NCBI RefSeq assembly: GCF_002087335.1
Contig: NZ_MWVJ01000076.1
Location: forward strand, 1-64,000
Reading direction: 5' to 3'
Source: Pseudophaeobacter leonis
Lineage (GTDB): Bacteria; Pseudomonadota; Alphaproteobacteria; Rhodobacterales; Rhodobacteraceae
DNA: 64,000 nucleotides
A program made the translations under genes and the position numbers. This document shows, piece after piece, positions 17,985 to 27,094 of the stretch. Positions within the stretch are counted from its first letter, which is position 1, and each line of letters starts with the position of its first letter. The notes under the pieces were generated by a model. The model did no database searches, had not been told where the DNA came from, and was given only the letters and a program-made list of their open reading frames with translations.

Positions 17985-19450
17985 CTAGCCTCCCATCCGG
18001 GCTTCGATCCTGTTGACCAGTTTGGCCGGCACCTGCTCCTTTGCCAGTTCCGCCAGCATCCGCTCCTTGGCGGCATCCGGCAGACGGGCGCTGCCCTCAA
18101 TCGCGGCCACCAGTTTGGCCCGGCGCTCTTCCGAGAGTTCGATCATATCGGGAGGGCTGGCCTCAGGTGCTGCTCCCTGTTGCTGCGGGCGCAGGGGGCG
18201 TACCCGAATGCCCGCCCCCAACAAAGGCGTGCGGCCCGTGACCACCTGACGTCCCGCGAGGCCTTCGCCGCGGATCAGCACATCGTCGTCCTGGCGGCGC
18301 AGCAACTCTACCGGCAGCGCCTCAAGCCGGTCTTCAGCCCCAAGCACCAGCACGGTGCCATCAGCCCCCAGAGCCGAGGCCGGCACGCGAGCCACCGCAT
18401 CCAGCGCCGGCTCGCTAACCTTCACGGTGACAAAATCGCCGGGTTTGAACCCCGGCGCCAGTTCAAGACTGGCATAGAGCAGGCGTCCGGTTTGTCCGTC
18501 GCCCACAGCACCACTGGCGCGCGACAGGCGGCCCTGCGCCACCAAACCGGCGCCAGCCGCATCCAGCGTCACCTGCACTGGCGCCTGCAACAGCTGGCCA
18601 GCCTCTCCCAGCAAGCGGGCATATTGCCGGGTCGAGACCCGAAACACAGCCTCAAGCACGCTGGGGTCGACCAGTTCCGCAAGTTTTTCATTGGCAGACA
18701 CCAGACGTCCCTCAACCAGGGTAACCGCCTGCAGGGTGCCGTCAAATCGGGCGCGAAGCGTGGTCTCGGCCAGATCCCGTTCGGCGCTGTCCAGCACGAT
18801 GCGGCTGCGCGCCACGCGGGTTGCCGCCTGATCCACACGGGCCTCGGCCTGGCTGACAGCCTGACGGCGCGAGATCACCGTCTGGCGCGCCTGCACCGCC
18901 GTCAGCTCGGCCGCCTCAACCGCAGCTGTGGTGCCGACGCCGCGCGCTGCAGATCGAGCTGACGCTGATGCGCCCGCACCCGCAGCTGCGCCTGGGCCTG
19001 CGTCGCCTCCAGCTCGTCATTGGCGAGAATAAGATCGCGGCCGGCATCGCGCTCTTCGGCACGGGCATCCTGCATATCAACCTCGGCCTGTTCTTTTGCC
19101 GCCTGAGCATCAGAGGGGTCAACCTGCACCAAAATCTCACCGGCGCGCACAGAGCCGCCTTCCTCAAACTGTTCAGACAGCTGGGTAATGCGGCCGCCCT
19201 GCGCACTGCGCAGCTCCAACGTGCGGCGACTTTCGATGCGGCCAAAGGCGGTCAGCTCCGGTGCGATCCGCTGCAGCTCGGCGGTGACCAGGTTCACGGC
19301 AAAGATACGTTCGCGCGCCGGTGGTTTGCGCGGCTCGGCGTTCATGCGGGTCTGCACCGCAGCAATCACCATCTGCCCCGCATAGAGCAACAGCGCGGCT
19401 GTAAGCGCCGCCAGAAACAAACCCGTCAAACTATGCCGCAAAAACCGCAT
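17985..19450 (-). pseudogene. RND efflux periplasmic adaptor (HlyD/AcrA family), one-base deletion
   Basis: The membrane-fusion partner of the downstream RND permease. The first frame (start 19450) gives an N-terminal anchor (FLAALTAALLLYAGQMVIAA), the barrel-sandwich half with LTAFGRIESRRTLELRS and the first half of the coiled-coil hairpin. It fails at about 18943. The second frame (18896 to 17985) resumes within the second coiled-coil arm and gives the remaining lipoyl and beta-barrel domains. Adding one base near 18941-18946 joins them as LQRRGVGTTAAVEAAELTAV. The reconstructed length of about 488 residues is somewhat long for the family. Confidence 0.87.
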
Positions 19451-19555
19451 GTTGTATTCCCTTTGGTGGCCGGGAAACCCCGCGCTACCTTATCAATATT
19501 GTGCCACCCATCAGACCATCTGACGCGCGCCGCAGTAAAATGACCCAGTGGTCAA

Positions 19556-19601
19556 TGCTGCCTTATCTGGCCGCCCTATCAGGACCGCCCTATCTGGCAG
19601 G
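19556..19601 (+). repeat. Short tandem repeat upstream of the efflux operon
   Basis: Three imperfect copies of a cgccctatctgg-like 12-14 bp unit lie about 110 bases upstream of the adaptor start, between it and moaB. Confidence 0.5.
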
Positions 19602-19649
19602 TATCATTGAACATAGTCTTCATCTTTACGTATTCTACGGGCAACGGGA

Positions 19650-20192
19650 TCACTTCCGTCGCTGCGTTTCCGTCAAACGCGGCATTATTTCCACAAAATT
19701 GCAGGGCCGGTGGCGATAATCGAGCTGAAAGGCCAAAATTTCATCCCAGCCATCCTTGCAGGCACCGGGGCTGCCGGGCAGCGCAAACAGATAGGTGCCC
19801 CCGGCGACACCGCCCGTGGCGCGCGACTGCACGGCCGAGGTGCCGATCTTTTTCATCGAAACGATCGTAAAGACGGTGCCAAAGGCCTCGATCTCTTTTT
19901 CATAAACATCGCGGTGTGCCTCGACCGAGACATCGCGTCCGGTCAGCCCGGTACCGCCGGTGGAAATCACCACGTCAACCGCCGCATCCGCCACCCAGGC
20001 GCGCAGCTGATCGGCAATCTCTGTGCGCTCATCCGGCATGATCTTGCGATCTGCCAAAATATGCCCGGCCGCCTGCAGCCGGTCCACCAGCACCTGACCT
20101 GAGCGATCCTCGGCCAGGCTGCGACTGTCCGAGACCGTGAGCACCGCAATGCGGACCGGGATGAATTCCAGGGTTTCGTCGATACGTGACAT
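19650..20192 (-). CDS. moaB: Molybdenum cofactor biosynthesis protein B (MoaB)
   Basis: MoaB/MogA proteins adenylylate molybdopterin before molybdate insertion. The 180-residue protein has VRIAVLTVSDSRS, RKIMPDE and the molybdopterin-binding STGGTGLTGRDV near residue 80, ending with FALPGSPGACKDGWDEIL. The start at 20192 has GAGG about six bases upstream. It stands apart from the moeA-mob and moaDE groups. Confidence 0.93.
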   Translation of the reverse strand: MSRIDETLEFIPVRIAVLTVSDSRSLAEDRSGQVLVDRLQAAGHILADRKIMPDERTEIADQLRAWVADAAVDVVISTGGTGLTGRDVSVEAHRDVYEKEIEAFGTVFTIVSMKKIGTSAVQSRATGGVAGGTYLFALPGSPGACKDGWDEILAFQLDYRHRPCNFVEIMPRLTETQRRK

Positions 20193-20326
20193 AGGAGACC
20201 TCATGTCTTTTGCAAAAGCGCGGACCTCGTGGCAAGGACCGCAAATATTTCAGCCAAAATCCCGCCCACAGAAGTTGGCCAGACAGGCTGGCCGGGACCC
20301 AGTATTGTTTTCAGCAGAATGGCCCT

Positions 20327-21103
20327 TCAGCTCACCGCTCCAAGTCGCGCCTTGAGCTCGAGAAGATCAGCCCAGGCAGCGCGTTTGTGCCCGGGTTGGC
20401 GCAGCAGGTAGGCGGGATGAAACATCGGCAGCACCGGTTTGCCCCAGGCCTGCGCCCACTGTCCGCGCAGTCGCGAAATGCCGGTTTTGCCCAGCACGGC
20501 CTGACAGCTGACATTGCCCATAAGGACCAGAAAATCGGGGTGGGCCAGCCCTACGTGGCGCTCAAGAAAAGGCACCATCATCGCGACTTCTTCGGGCAGC
20601 GGGTCGCGGTTTTGTTGCGGCCGCCAGGGCAGCACATTGGTGAGGTAGACGTTCTTGTCGCGGCTCAGGTCAATCGCTGCCAGCATTCGGTCCAGCATCT
20701 GGCCTGCGGGCCCGACAAAGGGGCGACCTTGCTGATCCTCTTCGCGCCCCGGCGCCTCACCGATCACCATCACCCGCGCCCCGGGCTGACCATCGCTGAA
20801 CACCAGATTGCGCGCGCCCATTTTCAAATCACAATGGCGAAAACCGGCCAGCGCTGCGCGCAGTGACGGCAGCTCCGGCGCCGCTTTGGCCTGCTTGCGC
20901 GCCTCTGCAACCGGGTCGACTGGTTTTGGCTTGGGCGGCACTGGCGGGGCCCTGCCGGGCTTGGAGCTCTCGGCGGCCTTTGGGGCTGGCGGCGCCAGCT
21001 CATAGCGGTTGACCGGCGCCTCGCACAGGGTCTCTGTGGCGCCAAGCTCCACCTGCCACTCCAACAGCGCTTTGGCGCTCCAATAATCCAATGCCGATTC
21101 CAT
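20327..21103 (-). CDS. Family 4/5-type uracil-DNA glycosylase lacking iron-sulfur ligands
   Basis: Removes uracil from DNA in base-excision repair. The core of the 258-residue protein carries GEAPGREEDQQGRPFVGPAG near residue 114 and MFHPAYLLRQPG near 230, the substrate-binding motifs of this superfamily. The N-terminal 75 residues are Pro/Ala-rich linker. Canonical family-4 enzymes hold a 4Fe-4S cluster with four Cys; here the first pair reads HCDLKMGARN (one Cys), and the position usually Cys before RP reads LPWRPQQNR. The cluster is therefore probably absent, as in some other alphaproteobacterial members. It is divergent from pyrB. Confidence 0.87.
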   Translation of the reverse strand: MESALDYWSAKALLEWQVELGATETLCEAPVNRYELAPPAPKAAESSKPGRAPPVPPKPKPVDPVAEARKQAKAAPELPSLRAALAGFRHCDLKMGARNLVFSDGQPGARVMVIGEAPGREEDQQGRPFVGPAGQMLDRMLAAIDLSRDKNVYLTNVLPWRPQQNRDPLPEEVAMMVPFLERHVGLAHPDFLVLMGNVSCQAVLGKTGISRLRGQWAQAWGKPVLPMFHPAYLLRQPGHKRAAWADLLELKARLGAVS

Positions 21104-21293
21104 GCGCTAAACTACCCCGCCGCGCGGTCGAGCGGAACACCTCTAATTGATGCATGTTATCACAGGGCTTTTTCCGGGCACCAGCAGGCATCAGCCCAAG
21201 TAAAAAGGCCAGCGACCAAAGCCAGCCGCCCGCCTTGCCCGCTCCCCGCTTGCTGCCTATAAGGTCTGTCAAACAGAGCGGAGCTTGCCCCCA

Positions 21294-22298
21294 ATGTCGT
21301 CGCCCAAATCAGCATCCCAGTCTGCATCTTTAGCAGCGCAGTCCTTTGGTCACCGCCATCTTTTGGGCATCGAGCCTCTAAAGCCGCATGAGATCACCGC
21401 GATTCTGGATCTGGCCGACAGCTATGCCGATCTGAACCGCGGCCCCGAGAAACATTCGGACGCGCTGGCGGGTCTCACCCAGATCAACATGTTCTTTGAG
21501 AATTCCACCCGCACCCAGGCAAGCCTTGAGATTGCCGGCAAGCGGCTGGGGGCGGATGTGATGAACATGGCCATGCAGGCCTCCTCGATCAAAAAGGGCG
21601 AGACCCTGATTGACACGGCAATGACGCCGAACGCCATGCACCCGGATCTTCTGGTGGTGCGCCACCCGCATTCCGGGGCTGTGGATCTGCTGGCGCAAAA
21701 GGTGAACTGTGCGGTGCTGAACGCGGGCGACGGACGGCACGAACATCCCACCCAGGCGCTGCTCGATGCGCTGACCATCCGCCGCGCCAAGGGGCGTCTG
21801 CACCGGTTGAATATCGCTATTTGTGGTGACGTGGCCCATTCGCGCGTGGCGCGCTCGAACCTGATCCTGCTGGGCAAGATGGAAAACCGCATCCGCCTGA
21901 TTGGCCCGCCAACCCTGGTGCCCAGCCAGTTTGCCGAGTTCGGCGCCGAGATCTATGACGACATGCGCGAAGGCCTCAAAGACGTCGATGTGGTGATGAT
22001 GCTGCGCCTGCAAAAAGAACGTATGGACGGTGGCTTTATCCCGTCAGAGCGCGAATATTACCACCGCTACGGTCTGGACGCCGACAAGCTGGCCCTGGCC
22101 AAACCCGACGCCATTGTGATGCATCCCGGACCAATGAACCGCGGTGTCGAGATCGACGGCACTCTGGCCGATGACATCAACCGCTCGGTCATTCAGGAGC
22201 AGGTCGAGATGGGTGTGGCGGTGCGTATGGCGGTTTTGGATCTGTTGGCGCAGAACCTGCGCAAAAGCCGCGCGGACGCGGCAGCGGCAGCAGGCTGA
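21294..22298 (+). CDS. pyrB: Aspartate carbamoyltransferase catalytic subunit PyrB
   Basis: Catalyses carbamoyl phosphate plus aspartate to carbamoyl aspartate, the first committed step of pyrimidine synthesis. The 334-residue chain shows the carbamoyl-phosphate motif [13 protein letters not shown]-type sequence ([12 protein letters not shown]), then [21 protein letters not shown]-like [13 protein letters not shown] and [12 protein letters not shown]. Start 21294 has GGAG ten bases upstream. A putative operon follows in which three unknown genes separate it from the pyrC-like gene. No pyrI regulatory chain is present. Confidence 0.95.
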   Translation: MSSPKSASQSASLAAQSFGHRHLLGIEPLKPHEITAILDLADSYADLNRGPEKHSDALAGLTQINMFFENSTRTQASLEIAGKRLGADVMNMAMQASSIKKGETLIDTAMTPNAMHPDLLVVRHPHSGAVDLLAQKVNCAVLNAGDGRHEHPTQALLDALTIRRAKGRLHRLNIAICGDVAHSRVARSNLILLGKMENRIRLIGPPTLVPSQFAEFGAEIYDDMREGLKDVDVVMMLRLQKERMDGGFIPSEREYYHRYGLDADKLALAKPDAIVMHPGPMNRGVEIDGTLADDINRSVIQEQVEMGVAVRMAVLDLLAQNLRKSRADAAAAAG

Positions 22299-22302
22299 GC
22301 CG

Positions 22303-22839
22303 ATGTCGGGCGTCATCCCCATACCAAAAGCTGAGCGCAGCGTGATCCGGGTCTTTGATCTGGATATGCCGCCGGAACAGGCGCGTTTTTTGGCTGAGCC
22401 CGGTGCCCTGGCGCAGGTTCTGGGACTTGAGGACATTGATCTTGACCACGTCGAGATCTTTCCGGTCTCGGATCTGGAAGAGTTGGGCCTTGCAGGATGC
22501 CTGATTCAGGGCTGCGGCATCCCAGAAGAAGACGTGGCCCCGGACCGGGCGGCGCTGACGGCGATCAAAGGCTATGTGCTGCTGCTGCGCTCACGCGCCT
22601 TTGCCGGTGCAGCGACGCGCCTGACCCCCGCCAGCCAGATCACGCTTGTTGCCAGCTATGGCGAAAAGCCGATCAACTGGAGTGCGCCTGCAATGCCCGA
22701 GACTGACAGCAGCAGGCTCTATTCCGGGACAAAACTGCCGCCGCGTGCCGCGCGCGCCCAGGCGCGACGGATTGGTGCCAGCCTCTTTGCCGTGGTGATG
22801 TGCCTTTTCGCCCTGATTTTGTACGCATTGGTAACCTGA
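22303..22839 (+). CDS. Hypothetical protein with C-terminal membrane anchor
   Basis: A 178-residue protein four bases after pyrB. Residues 1-150 look soluble and acidic (VIRVFDLDMPPEQARFLAEP, LEDIDLDHVEIFPVSDLEEL). One hydrophobic helix lies at the C-terminus (SLFAVVMCLFALILYALVT), so it is probably a tail-anchored inner-membrane protein. No family recognised. Its position between pyrB and pyrC-like genes suggests co-transcription, not a pyrimidine function as such. Confidence 0.75.
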   Translation: MSGVIPIPKAERSVIRVFDLDMPPEQARFLAEPGALAQVLGLEDIDLDHVEIFPVSDLEELGLAGCLIQGCGIPEEDVAPDRAALTAIKGYVLLLRSRAFAGAATRLTPASQITLVASYGEKPINWSAPAMPETDSSRLYSGTKLPPRAARAQARRIGASLFAVVMCLFALILYALVT

Positions 22840-22840
22840 G

Positions 22841-23221
22841 ATGACAGTGGTCGAATTCACCCCCAACCGCAGCGCCTATATCACCGCCCATGCCTGGATG
22901 GCGGCCGTAGCCATGGTCGCGGGCATGGGGATCCTCTGGGCCGTCGGTAATCCGCATGTCTGGACCGGCGCCTTTGGCGGGCTTGCCGCTATTGCCCTGC
23001 GCGGGTGGTACATGATGAGCGAAGAGCTGGCCGTGGTCTGGCGCATTTCTGACGGGGTGCTCACCGGCCCTGCTGAGCGCCGAGTGCCGCTTAACCAGAT
23101 CGAGGTGGTGAAGACTATGGGATCCTATGTGCAGGTGATCACCAAGGGTGGTGACAAGCATCTGATCAAATACCAGGCCAGCCCCGCCTATACCGCCAGC
23201 ACCATAGAAGGGGCGCGGTGA
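22841..23221 (+). CDS. Membrane-associated PH-like (bPH) domain protein
   Basis: The 126-residue product begins with two hydrophobic segments (AHAWMAAVAMVAGMGILWAV and GAFGGLAAIALRGWYMM). They are followed by a small beta-rich region reading WRISDGVLTGPAERRVPLNQ and IEVVKTMGSYVQVITKGGDK, the pattern of bacterial PH-like domains. The start is one base after the preceding stop. The next gene also looks PH-like, which gives a tandem pair. Function unknown; membrane location inferred from the helices. Confidence 0.7.
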   Translation: MTVVEFTPNRSAYITAHAWMAAVAMVAGMGILWAVGNPHVWTGAFGGLAAIALRGWYMMSEELAVVWRISDGVLTGPAERRVPLNQIEVVKTMGSYVQVITKGGDKHLIKYQASPAYTASTIEGAR

Positions 23222-23281
23222 TGTCGCATAGAAAGCCAGAAGGGCGTTCCATAAAAACGATTTTTCCTATGGAGATCACGT

Positions 23282-23807
23282 TTGGCCAATAGTTGCGATT
23301 GGACTGAAGTTCTAGAAGATGATGAAAGGCTTCTTTGGCAAGGGCGCCCCGGCATTGGCGTTGTTGTCAGCACTTTCCAGTACCTCATCATGGCTACCTT
23401 CCTGCTAAGCATCACGAATATATACTATTTTTCTGGAGGGCCACCAGAGAAGCACTCGCTCGCCGTCAATCTTTTCTATACAGCGTATTTTGTCTTGATC
23501 GTTTTGTACGTCCTTTGGCCTTCGGTAATTCGTCGCCGCAGCAAATACGCTGTGACGAACAAACGCGCACTTATCGCAATGCAAAGACCTTTTTCTCAAA
23601 CCCAGATCACATCCTACCCAGCGCAGGACTGGACACCCCTTGTCCTGGCTGGCAAAGCTCCCTCACAACCTCTACTTCACAAATCGGAAGATCCTTGCAC
23701 TTCGCGCGGCAGACCGAAATGTTCAGGTGGGATTTGAGCAAATTTCCAACGGAAATGACGTTCACAAAATCATGCAAGACGTACAGTCTGCCCGTAGCCA
23801 AGATTGA
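23282..23807 (+). pseudogene. Second PH-like membrane protein, C-terminus in another frame
   Basis: A TTG start at 23282 follows GGAG. The frame gives LEDDERLLWQGRPGIGV, a motif common in bacterial PH-domain membrane proteins, and two hydrophobic segments, then VTNKRALIAMQ. From about 23640 the sensible continuation is in a different frame: NLYFTNRKILALRAADRNV, then a helical tail to TGA 23807, only nine bases before the next ATG. A single extra base near 23630-23660 would explain the split; the unshifted frame stops at 23737. The region has clearly lower GC than its neighbours, which may mean a different origin. Confidence 0.6.
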
Positions 23808-23815
23808 GTAGCACA

Positions 23816-25138
23816 ATGACCCTTCTCTTTATCAATGCCCGCCTGATCGACCCCGAAGCTGGCACCGATAGCCTGGGGGCCCTGCTGGTTCAGGAGGGCA
23901 AGATTGTCGAACTCCTGCCCGAGAGTACGGATCCTGCGCAACTGTTTCGCGAGCGAAACATTGATGCCGACAGTTCAGTCGACAGGGCAGAGATCATCGA
24001 CTGCGCAGGCAAATGCCTCGCTCCCGGCATCATCGACATTGGCGTCAAGGTCTGTGAGCCAGGCGAGCGCCACAAGGAAAGCTACAAGACCGCCGGGCTG
24101 GCGGCAGCGGCCGGCGGGGTTACCACCATCGTCACCCGTCCCGACACCACGCCCACCATCGACAGCCCGGAAATACTGGAGTTTGTCACCCGCCGGGCCC
24201 AGGCCGACGCGCCGGTGCATGTGCTGCCAATGGCCGCCCTGACCAAGGGCCGCGAAGGCCGCGAGATGACCGAGATCGGTTTTCTTATGGATGCAGGGGC
24301 TGTGGCCTTTTCCGACTGCGACCATGTGGTCAGCAACACCAAGGTGTTCTCTCGCGCCCTGACCTATGCCCGCAGCTGTGGCGCACTGGTGATTGCGCAT
24401 CCGCAAGAGCCAATCCTGAGCGCAGGCGCTGCTGCCACCTCGGGTAAATTTGCCGCGCTGCGGGGCCTGCCGGCTGTGTCGCCTATGGCCGAACGCATGG
24501 GGCTGGACCGCGATATCGCCCTGCTGGAGATGACCGGTGCAAAATATCACGCCGACCAGATCACCACGGCACGCGCCCTGCCCGCTCTTGAGCGCGCCAA
24601 GGCAAACGGGCTGGATATCACGGCGGGCACCTCGATCCACCATCTGACCCTGAACGAGCTGGACGTGGCGGACTACCGCACCTTTTTCAAGGTAAAGCCG
24701 CCGCTGCGGTCCGAAGACGACCGTCTGGCTGTGGCCGAAGCCGTGCGCAGTGGGCTGATCGACCCGATCTCGTCAATGCACACACCGCAAGATGAAGAGA
24801 GCAAGCGCCTGCCCTTTGAAGAGGCCGCCGCTGGTGCTGTGGCGCTTGAAACCCTGCTGCCAGCTGCAATGCGGCTCTATCATGCGGAACTGCTGGATCT
24901 GCCCACGCTGTTTCGCGCCCTGTCGCTGAACCCGGCAAAACTGCTGGGCCTTGCGGCTGGCCGCCTCAGCGCCGGGGCCCCTGCGGATCTGGTGCTGTTT
25001 GATCCCGACATGCCCTTTGTGATGGACCGGTTTCAGCTGAAGTCAAAATCGCAAAATACCCCCTATGACGGCGCCCGCATGCAAGGCCGGGTGCTGGCAA
25101 CCTATGTGACCGGTGCGCCGGTGTTTCGGAGAGACTGA
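23816..25138 (+). CDS. pyrC: Dihydroorotase-like protein lacking metal ligands (PyrC-prime type)
   Basis: A 440-residue amidohydrolase-fold protein of the dihydroorotase class I family, encoded in the pyrB operon. The motif that normally reads DxHxHxR reads DIGVKVCEPG here (Asp74, Gly76, Lys78, Cys80), so both zinc-binding His and the substrate Arg are gone. The usual DHAPH near the C-terminus reads SMHTPQ. The fold markers AGGVTTIV and the C-terminal PADLVLFDP remain. In Pseudomonas a similar inactive PyrC-prime supports aspartate carbamoyltransferase assembly; that role here is inference. Active dihydroorotase should be encoded elsewhere. Start 23816 is chosen over TTG 23804. Confidence 0.88.
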   Translation: MTLLFINARLIDPEAGTDSLGALLVQEGKIVELLPESTDPAQLFRERNIDADSSVDRAEIIDCAGKCLAPGIIDIGVKVCEPGERHKESYKTAGLAAAAGGVTTIVTRPDTTPTIDSPEILEFVTRRAQADAPVHVLPMAALTKGREGREMTEIGFLMDAGAVAFSDCDHVVSNTKVFSRALTYARSCGALVIAHPQEPILSAGAAATSGKFAALRGLPAVSPMAERMGLDRDIALLEMTGAKYHADQITTARALPALERAKANGLDITAGTSIHHLTLNELDVADYRTFFKVKPPLRSEDDRLAVAEAVRSGLIDPISSMHTPQDEESKRLPFEEAAAGAVALETLLPAAMRLYHAELLDLPTLFRALSLNPAKLLGLAAGRLSAGAPADLVLFDPDMPFVMDRFQLKSKSQNTPYDGARMQGRVLATYVTGAPVFRRD

Positions 25139-25141
25139 TTG

Positions 25142-25747
25142 ATGCCCCTGATTGAAAGCTCCCTTGCCGTTCTGATGCTCTGGGCCGTGATTGGCTATCT
25201 GCTGGGCTCAATCCCCTTTGGCCTGGTGCTGACCCGCGCCATGGGACTGGGCAATCTGCGCGAGATTGGCTCGGGCAATATCGGCACCACCAACGTGCTG
25301 CGCACCGGCAACAAGGCCGCCGCGGCCGCGACATTGATCCTGGATGGCGGTAAGGGCGCGGCGGCGGTGCTGCTGGCCCGTTTTCTGGCCGGCGAGGACG
25401 CGGCGCAACTGGCGGGGCTCATGGCCTTCTTGGGGCATTGTTTTCCGGTCTGGCTGCAGTTCAAGGGCGGCAAAGGCGTCGCCACCTTTCTGGGGCTGAT
25501 GCTGGCGCTGGCCTGGCCCGTGGGCATTGCCTGCTGCCTGAGCTGGATCGCGGCCGCAGCTGTGAGCCGGATCTCTTCGATGGGCGCCCTTGTCTCTGCC
25601 TTTGCGGCACCAATTTGGGCCTATTTGTTAGGCTATCCCGCAAGCATTGCGCTGGCCATTGTGCTGGCAGCCATCGTGTTTTGGCGTCACGCGGCCAATA
25701 TCAGCCGCTTGCGCGCAGGAACAGAGCCGCGGATCGGCCAAAAATAA
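25142..25747 (+). CDS. plsY: Acyl-phosphate glycerol-3-phosphate acyltransferase PlsY
   Basis: An inner-membrane enzyme that transfers acyl groups from acyl phosphate to glycerol 3-phosphate, the first step of phospholipid synthesis. The 201-residue protein has the three PlsY motifs: GSIPFGLVLTR, GSGNIGTTNVLRTG, and GGKGVATFLG. Five or so hydrophobic segments are visible. ATG 25142 is three bases after the pyrC-like stop, with GGAGAG upstream, so it ends the pyr operon. Confidence 0.95.
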   Translation: MPLIESSLAVLMLWAVIGYLLGSIPFGLVLTRAMGLGNLREIGSGNIGTTNVLRTGNKAAAAATLILDGGKGAAAVLLARFLAGEDAAQLAGLMAFLGHCFPVWLQFKGGKGVATFLGLMLALAWPVGIACCLSWIAAAAVSRISSMGALVSAFAAPIWAYLLGYPASIALAIVLAAIVFWRHAANISRLRAGTEPRIGQK

Positions 25748-25771
25748 CAGGCCGTTACACCAGGCCGTGAC

Positions 25772-25879
25772 AGCGGGGATGGGCGGCGGGCATGGGCGGC
25801 GGGCATGAACATCCGGCATGAGCGGCGGATGTGAACATTGGACATGGGTAGCAGGCGTAGACAGCGGACGTGGGCGGCG
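25772..25879 (+). repeat. GC-rich imperfect tandem repeats between plsY and the convergent gene
   Basis: Units of gggcatgggcggc type recur about seven times with drift. The tract fills the whole intergenic gap and ends at the stop of the minus-strand secreted protein gene. No gene or terminator is obvious in it. Confidence 0.65.
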
Positions 25880-25880
25880 C

Positions 25881-26240
25881 TCAGGGGATAAGCCGCTCCA
25901 GAGCCGTGCCATTTGCCCAGGTTCCGTGCAGCTCACCGCTGGGCATGCGCACATAGACCACCGGATATCTGTCGCCCCAGTTCACCCAGACGACATCGCC
26001 ATTGCGCGTTCCGGTGCCGGAATAGGCCTGATCGCCGACCTGCCATTGCACCACAAGATTTCCCTCACGATCGCGGATCTGGACCGAGCCACTATAGCTG
26101 CTGCCATCCGGGTTGCGCCCCTCGGCATGATAGCTTCCCGCGACGCTTTGGGCCGGGGCAGCACCCGCCATACCTGACAGGCCAATCACCGCCGCAACCA
26201 TCCCTGCGCGCAGGCCGCGTCGCGACACATATGCATCCAT
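25881..26240 (-). CDS. Small secreted hypothetical protein
   Basis: 119 residues with a signal peptide (GMVAAVIGLSGMAGAAPAQS). The mature part is beta-rich and Gly/Trp-rich: GSYHAEGRNPDGSSYSGSV, VQWQVGDQAYSGTGTRNGDV and WVNWGDRYPVVYV. Its repeated G-x-W/Y spacing resembles small periplasmic beta-barrels. AGGAGG stands nine bases upstream of the ATG, so translation is supported. No family recognised. Confidence 0.75.
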   Translation of the reverse strand: MDAYVSRRGLRAGMVAAVIGLSGMAGAAPAQSVAGSYHAEGRNPDGSSYSGSVQIRDREGNLVVQWQVGDQAYSGTGTRNGDVVWVNWGDRYPVVYVRMPSGELHGTWANGTALERLIP

Positions 26241-26555
26241 CGAACCATCCTCCTTTTGACTATCCCCAGTTTGACTATCCGCAGTGTGGCCCGCTGCGCG
26301 CTGTCTGTCAGGTGATTTCTGTCAGGCCGTTTCTGTCAGGCCGTTTCTGGGCTCTTCACAATGTGATCGCTGCAGCCTGCACATTTGCGCACAGCCCCTA
26401 TGGGCAGACGCGCATTCAAAAACAGTTGGTTTGAACGTGATCGCGGCAGGCGCCACATCGGTGCTGTGACACCCCGACTGGGGCGCACAGACAAAGGTGA
26501 AGACACGGCCAGACCGCATCACAGCTCTCTGGCCAGGGATTGAAAGGAAAGATCC
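26241..26555. repeat. 315-bp divergent intergenic region with two tandem-repeat tracts
   Basis: Between the secreted-protein gene and the YHS gene lie a 15-bp duplication (tttgactatccccag, 26255-26284) and three 14-bp units of ctgtcaggccgttt type (26305-26346). The same core, tgtcaggccgtt, recurs near 56220-56264. The remainder should hold the two divergent promoters; I see no gene. Confidence 0.6.
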
Positions 26556-27029
26556 ATGAACACATTCAAATCACTGCTTGGCGGCCTGGCGCTGGCAACT
26601 GCCATGGCGACCTCGGCTCTGTCTGCAGGCGTAGAGCTCAACGCCTCCTCTACCGGCCTTGCCCTGCAGGGCTATGACCCCGTCGCCTATTTCACCGACG
26701 GCGCCCCCGCAAAGGGCAGCTATAAGATCACAACACTTTTTAATGACGCGACCTACCGGTTTTCTTCGGAAGAGAACAAAGCCCAGTTTGAGGCCAACCC
26801 CGAAGCCTATCTGCCGGCCTATGGCGGCTACTGCGCCTTTGGCGCCGCTATGGGCTTTAAATTCGACGGCGATCCAACCTATTGGAAAATCGTCGACAAC
26901 CAGCTGTATCTGAACCTGTCGCAGGATATTCAGGCCCGCTGGGAAGGCGACATTCCCGGCTTTGTGCAAAGTGCTGACGCCAACTGGGAAGACATCGCAG
27001 ATGTCGAGCCCGCCGATCTGCAGCAGTAA
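26556..27029 (+). CDS. Secreted YHS domain-containing protein
   Basis: 157 residues. A signal peptide (LLGGLALATAMATSALSAG) is followed by LALQGYDPVAYFTDGAPAKG and FSSEENKAQFEANPEAYLPAYGGYCAFG, the YHS-domain pattern seen in periplasmic members with a Tyr-Cys pair in place of metal-binding Cys. A ligand, perhaps a metal or a hydrophobic molecule, is likely but unproven. It is monocistronic; a strong terminator follows at 27062-27094. Confidence 0.9.
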   Translation: MNTFKSLLGGLALATAMATSALSAGVELNASSTGLALQGYDPVAYFTDGAPAKGSYKITTLFNDATYRFSSEENKAQFEANPEAYLPAYGGYCAFGAAMGFKFDGDPTYWKIVDNQLYLNLSQDIQARWEGDIPGFVQSADANWEDIADVEPADLQQ

Positions 27030-27061
27030 ACCCGTCGCAGGAATTATTCTGATACGAGACC

Positions 27062-27094
27062 AAAACCGGCGAGCCTCGGGGCTTCGCCGGTTTT
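27062..27094. terminator. Bidirectional intrinsic terminator
   Basis: A 10-bp stem AAAACCGGCG and CGCCGGTTTT encloses a GC-rich loop and ends in TTTTT, with AAAA on the other side. It serves both the YHS gene and the convergent small membrane gene. Confidence 0.85.

Noticed and set aside
15216-18962. 1248-codon open frame on the plus strand across the efflux pump genes
   Set aside because: It is antisense to the RND permease and adaptor, is rich in His, Arg, Gln, Gly and Pro, and shows no domain. Such frames arise from the third-position GC bias of the real genes.
25772-25879. CRISPR-like array
   Set aside because: Units are short, drifting and directly adjacent, without spacers of constant length. 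It is a minisatellite-like tract.
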